Part shown: in pieces, positions 17,010 to 24,031 of the stretch
Position numbering within the stretch: the stretch's first letter is position 1
How the letters are laid out: every line of letters begins with the position of its first letter
NCBI GenBank assembly: GCA_963834685.1
Contig: CAWICW010000003.1
Span: 62,001 to 126,000 of the forward strand
Direction: 5' to 3'
DNA length: 64,000 bases
Origin: Palsa-504 sp963834685
GTDB taxonomy: Bacteria > Actinomycetota > Actinomycetes > Streptosporangiales > Streptosporangiaceae
Made by a program: the position numbers and the translations under genes
Notes under the pieces: model-generated
Databases searched by the model: none
What the model saw: the letters and a program-made list of their open reading frames with translations, nothing else
What the model was told of the DNA's origin: nothing

Positions 17010-18623
17010 GTGACCACGAACAACGACATGCCCCGGATATTCAGCGACGGCGCGAGCGACGACGGCCCGTTCGGCCGCGAGTGGCGCGACGAGGCCGACG
17101 CCGGACCCTACGGGTCGTGGTCCGGCTGGGAGGAGCAATCCGAGCCGGCCGGCGCGGACGGCTATCCGCAGCCCTCGTTCTACGCGGCGGACGAGAACCG
17201 TCCCGGCGAGCCGGAATTCCCGGGTTACCCGGCAGCGCTCGGGTATCCGCAGGAACCGGAGTATCCGCGCGGACCGGGGTACGCTCCGCTCCCGCCGGAC
17301 CACCCCGGTCCCGGAGGCGACCTAGGCGAACTGGGGTATCCGGCCGGGCCTGGCTACGCGCCGGACTCGGGCTACGCGCACGACCTGGGGTACCCGCACG
17401 ACGGCTGGAACGAGCCGGCCGCCGGGTACGGGTACCGGCCCGATGCGCGGCACGCACCCGAGGCGCAGTACCCGGGCTACCCGCCGGAGCCTGGCTACGG
17501 GCGGGACCCGGCGGGCATCCCGCCGATGGAGTCGCTGCTCGAGGCCGGGCACGCGCCGCCGGAGTTCCGGACCGGCCAGGCGCCCTGGCCGGGTGTGGGC
17601 CCGGCCCCGGGATTCTCCGGGCCGGCCGGGCGGGCGCCGTCACGGCCGGCGCCCCCCGCCCCCGCCGAGACGTCGGACAGCCTGACCGCCGACTCGCTGC
17701 TGCACGGCAAGCGGGCCGCGGCCGGGTCCGGCTGGCGGCACCGGGTCTCCCGGGTGACCGGCGGCCTGCTCCGGCTGGGCGAATCGGCCGCCGACATGCG
17801 CCGCCGCGACCTTATCAACCGGGTCAGGACCCCGGTCGCGGGCGGGCACCACCGGGTGGCGGTGCTGAGCCTCAAGGGTGGCGTGGGCAAGACGACGACC
17901 GCGGTCGGGCTGGGCGCGACGTTCGCGACCCTGCGCGGGGACCGGGTCATCGCGGTCGACGCAAACCCCGACCGGGGCACGCTGTCGGACAAGGTCCGGC
18001 TCGAGACCGCCGCGACGGTCAGGGACCTGCTCAACGAGCGGGACCAGATCCGCCGCTACGCCGATGTCCGGGCCTTCACCACCCAGGCGCCGAGCCGTCT
18101 CGAGGTGCTCGCCTCCGACCGCGACCCCGCCGTGTCCGTCGCCTTCGGCGCGGACGACTACTGCGACGCGGCGCGGGTGCTCGAGCACTTCTACTCGATC
18201 TGCCTCACCGACTGCGGCACCGGGCTGCTGCATTCTGCCATGTCGGGCGTGCTCGCGCTGGCCGACCAGATCGTGGTGGTCAGCTCGCCCTCGGTCGACG
18301 GCGCGCGCAGCGCCAGCGCGACCCTGGACTGGCTGGAGGCGCACAACTGCGGGGATCTGGTCCGCAACGGCGTCGTCGTGCTCTCCACCATCCGGCCGAA
18401 GAGCAAAAGCACCGTCGACCTGGACCGGCTGGAGCACCACTTCGCCGCGCGCTGCCGGGCCGTGGCCCGGATCCCCTACGACGCGCACCTGGAGGAGGGC
18501 GCCGAGGTCGACCTCGAGCTGCTCAGCGCCGAGACGGCCGACGCGTACCTGACCCTGGCCGCCCTGGTGGGCGACGGGCTGGCCTGGCCACGGCGGCTGA
18601 CGTCCCGCTCCGGGTTACCGTAG
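17010..18623 (+). CDS. ParA/MinD-like P-loop ATPase with a long Tyr-Pro-Gly-rich N-terminus
   Basis: A 537-residue protein. Residues 1 to about 240 are low-complexity with repeated GYP/PGY units (for example PGYAPDSGYAHDLGYPHD). Residues about 275-530 form a deviant Walker A ATPase: LSLKGGVGKTTTA, AVDANPDRGTL, TDCGTGLLHSAM, and QIVVVSSPSVDGAR. This layout, a disordered repeat head plus MinD-like ATPase, resembles ESX/type VII-associated EspI-like proteins of actinomycetes; no ESX genes are near, so its partner is unknown. GTG 17010 is preceded by AAAGGGGG. The region upstream is unusually AT-rich (16915-16950), probably the promoter. Confidence 0.82.
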   Translation: MTTNNDMPRIFSDGASDDGPFGREWRDEADAGPYGSWSGWEEQSEPAGADGYPQPSFYAADENRPGEPEFPGYPAALGYPQEPEYPRGPGYAPLPPDHPGPGGDLGELGYPAGPGYAPDSGYAHDLGYPHDGWNEPAAGYGYRPDARHAPEAQYPGYPPEPGYGRDPAGIPPMESLLEAGHAPPEFRTGQAPWPGVGPAPGFSGPAGRAPSRPAPPAPAETSDSLTADSLLHGKRAAAGSGWRHRVSRVTGGLLRLGESAADMRRRDLINRVRTPVAGGHHRVAVLSLKGGVGKTTTAVGLGATFATLRGDRVIAVDANPDRGTLSDKVRLETAATVRDLLNERDQIRRYADVRAFTTQAPSRLEVLASDRDPAVSVAFGADDYCDAARVLEHFYSICLTDCGTGLLHSAMSGVLALADQIVVVSSPSVDGARSASATLDWLEAHNCGDLVRNGVVVLSTIRPKSKSTVDLDRLEHHFAARCRAVARIPYDAHLEEGAEVDLELLSAETADAYLTLAALVGDGLAWPRRLTSRSGLP

Positions 18624-18636
18624 GCTTGAGGACACA

Positions 18637-18723
18637 GGAGGGCTCGCCTAGTGGCCGATGGCGATGGTCTTGAAAACCATTGTGGCGGCAACGTCACCGT
18701 GGGTTCGAATCCCACGCCCTCCG
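18637..18723 (+). tRNA. tRNA-Ser (anticodon TGA)
   Basis: Acceptor GGAGGGC pairs with GCCCTCC; discriminator G at 18723. The anticodon arm ATGGT-CTTGAAA-ACCAT gives TGA. A long variable arm and the T-arm GTGGGTTCGAATCCCAC are present. The last 18 nt plus three following bases are repeated exactly at 20413-20433. Confidence 0.96.
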
Positions 18724-18726
18724 CTT
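18706..18726 (+). repeat. attL-like 21-bp direct repeat (3' end of tRNA-Ser TGA)
   Basis: Begins CGAATCCCACGCC and runs to CGCTT. It is identical to 20413-20433, and the preceding bases also match apart from one T/C difference. This is the usual target of tyrosine recombinases. Confidence 0.8.
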
Positions 18727-18791
18727 CTAACCTCGGGAAAACGCTCTTGACCTGGGCGTATGTTTGACTAACCTCTGTCGTAGGCTTGTCA

Positions 18792-18926
18792 GTGCCCGCG
18801 CATGTCCTTGCGTCGCCCCTGAACGGCATCACCGGCGGTCACGTTGACTGGCCCGAGTCCAAGGGCCTCAATGAGTGGGAACGCAAGGCCCTTGAACTGG
18901 CCGAAGAACGAAGCCAGCTCGGCTAG
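18792..18926 (+). CDS. Possible 44-residue peptide, unknown function
   Basis: GTG 18792 to TAG 18926 encodes a short frame whose second half (HVDWPESKGLNEWERKAL) has the amphipathic, natural-looking composition of a helix, unlike shadow frames. No ribosome site is obvious. It could be the C-terminal remnant of a longer gene lost when the island shrank. Confidence 0.3.
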   Translation: MPAHVLASPLNGITGGHVDWPESKGLNEWERKALELAEERSQLG

Positions 18927-18948
18927 CTCGCGCCAGGGGACCACCACA

Positions 18949-19131
18949 TCAACAGCCAGCGGCTCCGCGTAACAGGATTAACCTCCCACGGAACACGACG
19001 TGACCGGTCAACTCTAGGGCGATTGCGAGGGTGAAGATTGCGAGGATGAAAATCGCCACGAATAGCCTGGTAATCCGGCTCGCTTGCCGTTCCTCTTGAT
19101 GAGGGCGTAGGTGTGGCTTGTTACTCATCAT
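18949..19131 (-). CDS. Small single-pass membrane protein, unknown function
   Basis: A 60-residue frame inside the tRNA-Ser(TGA) island. A charged head (HLRPHQEERQASRITR) is followed by one strong hydrophobic helix (LFVAIFILAIFTLAIALEL, about 23-41) and a short tail. On the minus strand AGGGGAAC precedes the double ATG (MMSNK), a plausible ribosome site. The codon composition is less GC-rich than that of neighbours, fitting acquired DNA. No family is recognised. Confidence 0.45.
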   Translation of the reverse strand: MMSNKPHLRPHQEERQASRITRLFVAIFILAIFTLAIALELTGHVVFRGRLILLRGAAGC

Positions 19132-19384
19132 GTTCCCCTAATGGAACGGCACCGCTCGAATCGTAGATGATTCAGGCTGACGGACCAAAGGCCTAGCGAC
19201 GCCGCAGTTCGGGATGAAGGACTGCCGTGCCCGTTGCGTGCCCGATCGCCCGGTCAAGATCGGAGTCTCACGGTCACTGCCGGACCACCCGGTACAGCGG
19301 CTGACCTGCGGACAGGCAGGTCATGATTCCTGCACCGACACCGGTCCGGTTGCATAGCAGGGAACATTGGTCAAGGCTGGTGCC

Positions 19385-19957
19385 GTGCCCTTCTCTGGCA
19401 AGTCATCGGCCCCCGAACCGGCGCCGCGCCGGGTGCATCACCCGTGGAACCCGCCGGAGGCGGAGCTTCCTGGCATCGTGCCGATCGATACCCTTCACTT
19501 TGACCGGTCCGAGCAGGCCGCGATAGCGATCATCGGGATAGCGGCCTACGCCAGGGGATTCGAATTCTTCCTGGCCCGCCGCATCCGGCCGGGCACTCCC
19601 GGCCTCGATGAAGACCCTACGCCGGAGATGCTGAGGCGCAGGCGCAGGGAGCCGGAGGACTTCCCGATCCGCGTGCAGTTCTCCGATGGCCGTACGGCCA
19701 TCAGCGGAAGATCACGCGGTGACTTTGAACCCCCAGGGCCGATCCTGCAATCGCGCGGTGGCGGCGGCACCTCGCACTCTCAGCTCTTTCGGTGGTGGGT
19801 GTGGCCGCTGCCCCCGGCCGGGCCGCTGCAGTTCATCTGCCAGTGGCCGGTGTACGGGATCAACGAAACGCAGGTGGGCATCGACGGACAGCTGATCCTC
19901 GACGCCGCTCGCCGGAGCGTCCAGCTCTGGCCAGAAGATGACCCGGACGCCGCATAG
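19385..19957 (+). CDS. Conserved hypothetical protein of actinomycetes
   Basis: A 190-residue soluble protein, chosen from GTG 19385 (AAGG about 9 nt upstream; TTG 19367 would add six residues). Recognisable segments are HHPWNPPEAELPG, a short hydrophobic stretch (AIAIIGIAAYARGFEFFLARRI), FSDGRTAISGRSRGDFEP, SRGGGGTSHSQLFRWWVWPLPP and GIDGQLILDAARRSVQLWPEDD. Similar small proteins are widespread in Streptomyces-like genomes with no assigned function; that statement is from memory of the family. It is the largest gene of the tRNA-Ser(TGA) island. The beta-rich, tryptophan-rich second half suggests one compact domain. Confidence 0.65.
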   Translation: MPFSGKSSAPEPAPRRVHHPWNPPEAELPGIVPIDTLHFDRSEQAAIAIIGIAAYARGFEFFLARRIRPGTPGLDEDPTPEMLRRRRREPEDFPIRVQFSDGRTAISGRSRGDFEPPGPILQSRGGGGTSHSQLFRWWVWPLPPAGPLQFICQWPVYGINETQVGIDGQLILDAARRSVQLWPEDDPDAA

Positions 19958-20097
19958 ACCGCACGGGATATACCCGACCCGGTGGATATCGCCTCTGAAA
20001 ACCTAGGTCACAGCGCTCGAGGTCACGGACCAATCTGAACGGGTCCGGATGCCCGTGGGGAACCATGGTGAGTCCGCTGCCGTGGCAAGCTACCTTC

Positions 20098-20295
20098 ATG
20101 GCAGATGACAAGCCGGAGCCCACACCCATGATGAGGGTAACGGCGGCGATGGATGAATTCATGGCAACGGTACTGCGCCACCTGCGCACGGGGCAGGGCA
20201 GCCCCCTGGAAGAACTGGGCCTCGAGAAGGCAGCGGACGAGCTGCGGAACTGGCGGCCCGATATCCCAGGTTCAGGAGCACAGGATCAATCGTGA
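20098..20295 (+). CDS. Small hypothetical protein, 65 residues
   Basis: From ATG 20098 (MADDKPEPTPMMRVTAAMDEF) a helical, charged protein (ATVLRHLRTGQGSPLEELGLEKAADELRNW) is encoded to TGA 20295. It lies near the right end of the tRNA-Ser(TGA) island, on the same strand as the conserved hypothetical gene 140 bp upstream. The longer frame (from 20065) has no ribosome site. Function unknown. Confidence 0.5.
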   Translation: MADDKPEPTPMMRVTAAMDEFMATVLRHLRTGQGSPLEELGLEKAADELRNWRPDIPGSGAQDQS

Positions 20296-20412
20296 CCGCG
20301 GCGTGCCGGATCGAGCAGTTGAGATCGCGCGGGATATACACGGGATGATCTTGTTTGGCATGATGGGCACCGCCCGCTGAAAGCCCAGGGCGTTGACGCG
20401 TTCTCGCGGGTC

Positions 20413-20433
20413 CGAATCCCACGCCCTCCGCTT
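20413..20433 (+). repeat. attR-like copy of the tRNA-Ser(TGA) 3' end
   Basis: Exact 21-bp copy of 18706-18726. The rest of a tRNA (acceptor 5' half, anticodon arm) is missing upstream, so this is a recombination scar and not a second tRNA. Confidence 0.8.
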
Positions 20434-20455
20434 TGTGATGTCTCAGGACATCGAA

Positions 20456-20489
20456 AAGACCCCGAACCTGCGTTGGGGTTCGGGGTCTT
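20456..20489 (+). terminator. Strong hairpin terminator, probably that of tRNA-Ser(TGA) before island insertion
   Basis: A perfect 13-bp stem (AAGACCCCGAACC / GGTTCGGGGTCTT) with an 8-nt loop stands 22 bp after the attR copy, at the normal distance for a tRNA terminator. Confidence 0.7.
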
Positions 20490-20662
20490 CGTGTCGGCGG
20501 GCGGGCGTGGTGTGCCGGGTGCGGCTGGCACGGGGCGCACGCGGCCACCTCTTCCACCTTGCGTGAGGTGGGTACATATACGCACAGGACCCGGTACGAG
20601 AACATCCCGGGATCCGTGCCGCTCGGCCAACAGACCGGAATGATCTACACACGGAGGGCCGC

Positions 20663-21097
20663 ATGACGTCATACAAGCACGTTCCGCACCCGCACATTCT
20701 GCACCGGAAGGCGGCGCGCCCGGTCAAGGTGGCCGACCAGTTCGCTCGGACCAGCGCGGTCACCCGCTTCAACACGGCCTTCGCCCTGAAGATCACGGGC
20801 GCCGTCGGCTCCATGTGGTGCGCGTACATCTTCGCCGCCATCGCCCTGTTCGGCCTGCCGTCCGCCATCAAAAACGGCCTCGGCGGCATCGTGCAATGGA
20901 TCGCGCAAACGTTCCTTCAGCTGGTGCTGCTGTCGATCATCATCGTGGGCCAGAACGTGCAGGCTGCGGCGTCTGACGCGCGAGCGGAGAACACCTACCA
21001 GGACGCCGAGGCGGTTCTGCATGAAGCCCTGCAGATCCAGGAACACCTGCTCACCCAAGATCAGGAACTGCAAAAGCTTATCGCCACACTGTGCTGA
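20663..21097 (+). CDS. Conserved membrane protein (DUF1003-like layout)
   Basis: A 144-residue protein from ATG 20663 with GGAGGG about 6 nt upstream. The N-terminus YKHVPHPHILHRK is soluble. Two adjacent hydrophobic helices follow (about 55-75 and 84-103), containing VGSMWCAYIFAAIALFGLP and FLQLVLLSIIIVGQNVQ. A C-terminal amphipathic helix (about 110-140) resembles a coiled coil (AVLHEALQIQEHLL). The order of helices and the IIIVGQNVQ motif recall DUF1003 proteins, which are membrane proteins of unknown function. It lies outside the island, after the terminator. Confidence 0.65.
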   Translation: MTSYKHVPHPHILHRKAARPVKVADQFARTSAVTRFNTAFALKITGAVGSMWCAYIFAAIALFGLPSAIKNGLGGIVQWIAQTFLQLVLLSIIIVGQNVQAAASDARAENTYQDAEAVLHEALQIQEHLLTQDQELQKLIATLC

Positions 21098-21335
21098 CCT
21101 GTGACTTTGCAGACAGGCCCCGCACCGGTCGACCTAGCGGACGGCCGGCGATCCGGCGAACCCCGCGATGCTGAGGGGAGCTTTCCCGGCCGGCCCTCGG
21201 GCGCGGACGTCACCGGGTGAGGTCCCGGTATCGCGCATCTCGTATCCGAGCGCCCGTTTCCCCGTCCCGTGCCTGGCGTTTACTGTTACGGGCACCTCGT
21301 ACGGATGCCCTCCACTGGTCCTGATCCTGGGCGAG

Positions 21336-21341
21336 TAATCT
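21336..21341 (+). promoter_or_regulatory. Candidate -10 box of a leaderless transcript (CtaG-like gene)
   Basis: TAATCT, then 7 nt, then ATG 21349. No Shine-Dalgarno sequence is present. Confidence 0.35.
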
Positions 21342-21348
21342 CAGCGGC

Positions 21349-22374
21349 ATGGGAAGCCAGGCCCTGCCCCCGGTCAGCGTGCTCGAGCTCGCCGGCCTAT
21401 GGCAGTTCGCCCCGGTCGTGACCGCCTTCGTCATGCTGGCGGCCGGGCTCTATCTCTGGGGCGTGCTTCGGGTGCGCCGGCGCCATCCGGCCCGGCCGTG
21501 GCCGTGGTACCGGACCGCCTTGTTCCTCAGCGGCCTGGCCGTGATCGTGATCGCGACCGAGAGCGGTGTGGGCAGCTACGACGACGTGCTCTTCTGGGAT
21601 CACATGGTGCAGCACCTGCTGCTGCTGATGGTGGCGCCGCCGCTGCTCGTGGTCGGGCAGCCGGCCACGCTGCTACTGCATGCGAGCCGGAACCCGGTGC
21701 ACACCTGGACCAAGAAGCTGCTGCGCTCCCGCGTGGTGACCTGGATTACCTGGCCCCCGTTCGGCGTCGCCCTCTACGTCGGGGTGATCGTGGGCACGCA
21801 CCTGACCGGGTTCATGAACGTGGTGCTGTCCAACGACACCGTGCACGAGGCCGAGCACGTTCTCTTCCTGGTCGCCGGTTACCTATACTTCCTGCCCCTG
21901 ATCGGCCGGGAACCGATCCGCTGGCGGGTCTCCTATCCGTCCCGGATCTTCCTGCTCTTCCTGGCCATGCCGGTGGACGCCTTCACCGGCCTGGTGCTCG
22001 GCTCCGAGAACGCGAACCCGTTCCCTCTCCTGGCCCAGGGCCGCCCTAGCTGGGCGCCGAGCCCGCTCACCGACGTGCACATCGGCGGCGCGGTGATGTG
22101 GGTCGGCGGAGCCGGCCTGATGTTCGTCCTCATGATGACGGTGTTCTTCGCCTGGAGCCGCGAGACGCGCGCCGACGGCGGGCTCGGCTGGCTCGAGACC
22201 GCGCGCCGGACGAACTTCGCCGCACGGGTCAGCACGCACCAGGAGACCGTCGTCGGCCCGGGCGTCCCCGCGCAGGCCGCCCGGGCCGACGCGGACGAGA
22301 GCGTGGACGACGACGAGCACCTGGCCGCGTACAACGCCTACCTGGCCCGTCTCAACGAGCAGCACGATCGCTGA
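21349..22374 (+). CDS. Cytochrome c oxidase assembly factor, caa3 CtaG family
   Basis: A 341-residue polytopic membrane protein with about seven helices in residues 15-275 and a hydrophilic acidic tail (DADESVDDDEHLAAYNAYLARL). Family motifs are WDHMVQHLLLLMVAPPLL, a His-containing pair HEAEHVLFLVAGYLY and the DAFTGLVLG helix. The CtaG_caa3 family is linked to copper delivery to or assembly of caa3-type cytochrome oxidases; related actinobacterial proteins are often fused to CopD domains, which is not the case here. The nearest oxidase genes are not in the window, so the target is unknown. Translation probably starts leaderless at ATG 21349. Confidence 0.85.
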   Translation: MGSQALPPVSVLELAGLWQFAPVVTAFVMLAAGLYLWGVLRVRRRHPARPWPWYRTALFLSGLAVIVIATESGVGSYDDVLFWDHMVQHLLLLMVAPPLLVVGQPATLLLHASRNPVHTWTKKLLRSRVVTWITWPPFGVALYVGVIVGTHLTGFMNVVLSNDTVHEAEHVLFLVAGYLYFLPLIGREPIRWRVSYPSRIFLLFLAMPVDAFTGLVLGSENANPFPLLAQGRPSWAPSPLTDVHIGGAVMWVGGAGLMFVLMMTVFFAWSRETRADGGLGWLETARRTNFAARVSTHQETVVGPGVPAQAARADADESVDDDEHLAAYNAYLARLNEQHDR

Positions 22375-22408
22375 ACGGGCCGCGGCTGCGACACGCCGAT
22401 ACGGTTTT

Positions 22409-22434
22409 CTAGTCAAATCTAGGGCTCAGGCTAG
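22409..22434 (+). promoter_or_regulatory. CTAG triple array, left (CTAG-N6-CTAG-N8-CTAG)
   Basis: Three CTAG tetramers at 22409, 22419 and 22431, spaced 10 and 12 bp, that is on one face of the helix. They lie 78 bp upstream of the AAA ATPase. The same array in inverted order lies after the gene at 23736-23761. CTAG is scarce in high-GC genomes. Confidence 0.55.
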
Positions 22435-22511
22435 ATCTCACCATAGAGTCCGATGCTATGAGCGAGCTGCAGCGCCTCAAAGGCGCCCCGTAAGCGAGCG
22501 GAGACACAGCC

Positions 22512-23696
22512 ATGGATCCGGTGCGCAATCCCTATGCTCCCGGCGCGGGCCAGCGGCCGCCCGAGCTCACCGGGCGGGACCGGGAGATCAGCCAGTTCGA
22601 GGTCGTGCTGGAGCGGATCGCCCGCGGCCGCCCCGAACGGAGCATGGTGCTGACCGGGCTGCGCGGCGTGGGTAAGACGGTGCTGCTGAACACGTTCCGG
22701 TCCATGGCGCTGCAGCGGCTTTGGGGCACCGGGAAGATCGAGGCCAGGCCGGGCCAGTCGATCCGGCGGCCGGTCGCGGCGGCGCTGCACATGGCGGTGC
22801 GCGAACTCGCGCCCCGGCACCGGGCCCCGGACCGGGTCGAGTACTTCCTCGGCGTCCTCAAGACGTTCGCGCTGCACGACCCGAAGGCCCCCAAGGGCAG
22901 CACGGTCACGGTCGGGCTGGGCATCGACGTGCCCGCCCAGCGCGGCCGGGCCGATTCCGGTGACCTGGAGGTCGACCTCACCGAGCTGTTCGCCGAGGCG
23001 GCTTCGGTGGCCGCCGACCTCGGCGTGGGGATCGCCCTGTTCGTCGACGAGATGCAGGACGTGCCCGCCGGGGATGTGTCCGCGCTCTGCGCCGCCTGCC
23101 ACGAGCTGTCGCAGACCGGCGGCCCGCTCATCGTGGTCGGAGCCGGCCTGCCGCACCTGCCGTCGGTGCTCTCGGCCAGCAAGAGCTATTCCGAGCGGCT
23201 GTTCCGGTACGCCAGGATCGACCGCCTGGACCGGGAGGCCGCCGACCTCGCGCTCATCGCCCCGGCGCAGCGGGAGGACGTGACCTTCACCGCCGGCGCG
23301 CTCGACGCGCTATACGCCGCGGCCGACGGCTACCCCTACTTCGTCCAGGCCTACGGCAAGGTCACCTGGGACGTGGCCGCCTCGAGCCCGGTGACGGCCG
23401 CCGACGTCGGTATGGCCGCCCCGGAGGCAGAGGGCGAGCTGGCCGTCGGCTTCTTCGGCAGCCGTTACGAGCGGGCCACGCAGGCTGAACGGGAGTACAT
23501 GCGGGCCATGGCCGCCACCGGGGATGACCCGGTGCCGACCTCGGTGGTCGCCGACGAGCTCGGGCGCAAGCCGTCGAGCCTGTCGCCGGCCCGGGACGGC
23601 CTGATCAAGAAGGGGCTGATCTACAGCTCCGAGCGGGGCTTGATCGCGTTCACCGTCCCGCATTTCGGCAAGTTCCTGCGCTCGCAGCCGGCCTAG
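22512..23696 (+). CDS. AAA (ORC/Cdc6-like) ATPase with C-terminal winged helix
   Basis: A 394-residue single-gene unit. An N-terminal PELTGRDREISQFEVVL box is followed by Walker A LTGLRGVGKTVLL (about residues 46-58) and Walker B IALFVDEMQD (about 180), then a sensor-type loop VVGAGLPHLP. The last 80 residues (TSVVADELGRKPSSLSPARD, then GLIYSSERGLIAFTVPHF) form a winged-helix reader as in archaeal-type ORC/MCM-associated or STAND-like ATPases. Such proteins sense a ligand or DNA and act as switches; no substrate can be named. ATG 22512 is weakly served by GGAG. Inverted CTAG triple arrays flank the gene on both sides, suggesting it binds them or moved with them. Confidence 0.75.
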   Translation: MDPVRNPYAPGAGQRPPELTGRDREISQFEVVLERIARGRPERSMVLTGLRGVGKTVLLNTFRSMALQRLWGTGKIEARPGQSIRRPVAAALHMAVRELAPRHRAPDRVEYFLGVLKTFALHDPKAPKGSTVTVGLGIDVPAQRGRADSGDLEVDLTELFAEAASVAADLGVGIALFVDEMQDVPAGDVSALCAACHELSQTGGPLIVVGAGLPHLPSVLSASKSYSERLFRYARIDRLDREAADLALIAPAQREDVTFTAGALDALYAAADGYPYFVQAYGKVTWDVAASSPVTAADVGMAAPEAEGELAVGFFGSRYERATQAEREYMRAMAATGDDPVPTSVVADELGRKPSSLSPARDGLIKKGLIYSSERGLIAFTVPHFGKFLRSQPA

Positions 23697-24031
23697 GCGG
23701 ATGGCGGGCCTCAGGCTACAACTCCATAATGCCGTCTAGCGTGGCGCCTAGAGTCTCCTAGATAACGACAGACTCGCCAGTTCCGGGTGCCCCAGGACCT
23801 CGCCGGTGCCCGCGTCGATGAAAAGCACCGTTTCTCGTGCGGTCGCCCGGCTGCGCATTGACGCGGACTCCACGAGGATTCCGGCGCCCGAGCCTTAACG
23901 CGGTAAATCGCGACTTATCCTGCTTTATCGGTATGGGCGGGCATTAATTGCGGCTCCGCAGGGTCTACTGCGGGCCGCCTGACTCATGGCACTATCAGGT
24001 ATGCAGGTCAGCACCCATAGGAGGTAGCTCG
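23697..24031. other. Intergenic region with a CTAG array and a possible coding remnant
   Basis: The 335-bp gap holds the right CTAG array. On the minus strand (about 23905-23765) there is a stretch reading RATARETVLFIDAGTGEVLG, which looks like the C-terminus of a lost gene with no start. The +strand promoter and ribosome site (AGGAGGT at 24019) of the acyl-CoA synthetase follow. Confidence 0.35.
23736..23761 (-). promoter_or_regulatory. CTAG triple array, right (mirror of the left array)
   Basis: CTAG at 23736, 23748 and 23758. Read on the minus strand the spacers are 6 and 8 bp, exactly as in the left array on the plus strand, while the spacer sequences differ. The array begins 39 bp after the AAA ATPase stop. 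Confidence 0.55.

Larger units (their letters stand above)
18727..20433. mobile_element. Small integrase-less genomic island at tRNA-Ser(TGA)
   Basis: A 1.7-kb segment bounded by the tRNA 3' end and its exact 21-bp copy. The hairpin just beyond the right repeat (20456-20489) is placed like the original tRNA terminator, as if the island had been inserted between the tRNA and its terminator. Contents are a 44-codon frame, a 60-residue membrane protein on the minus strand, a conserved hypothetical protein and a 65-residue protein. No integrase, excisionase or replication gene is visible, so it is either a deletion remnant or a passenger mobilised in trans. GC content of 18780-19380 looks lower than that of neighbours. 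Confidence 0.65.

Noticed and set aside
15326..18673. A plus-strand frame of over 1100 codons across bpa, the oxidoreductase and the ParA-like gene
   Set aside because: It is a composite of shadow frames; the genes in other frames or strands have full domain support.
20413..20433. A possible second tRNA-Ser(TGA)
   Set aside because: Only the 3' end of the tRNA is present; upstream sequence cannot fold into the rest.
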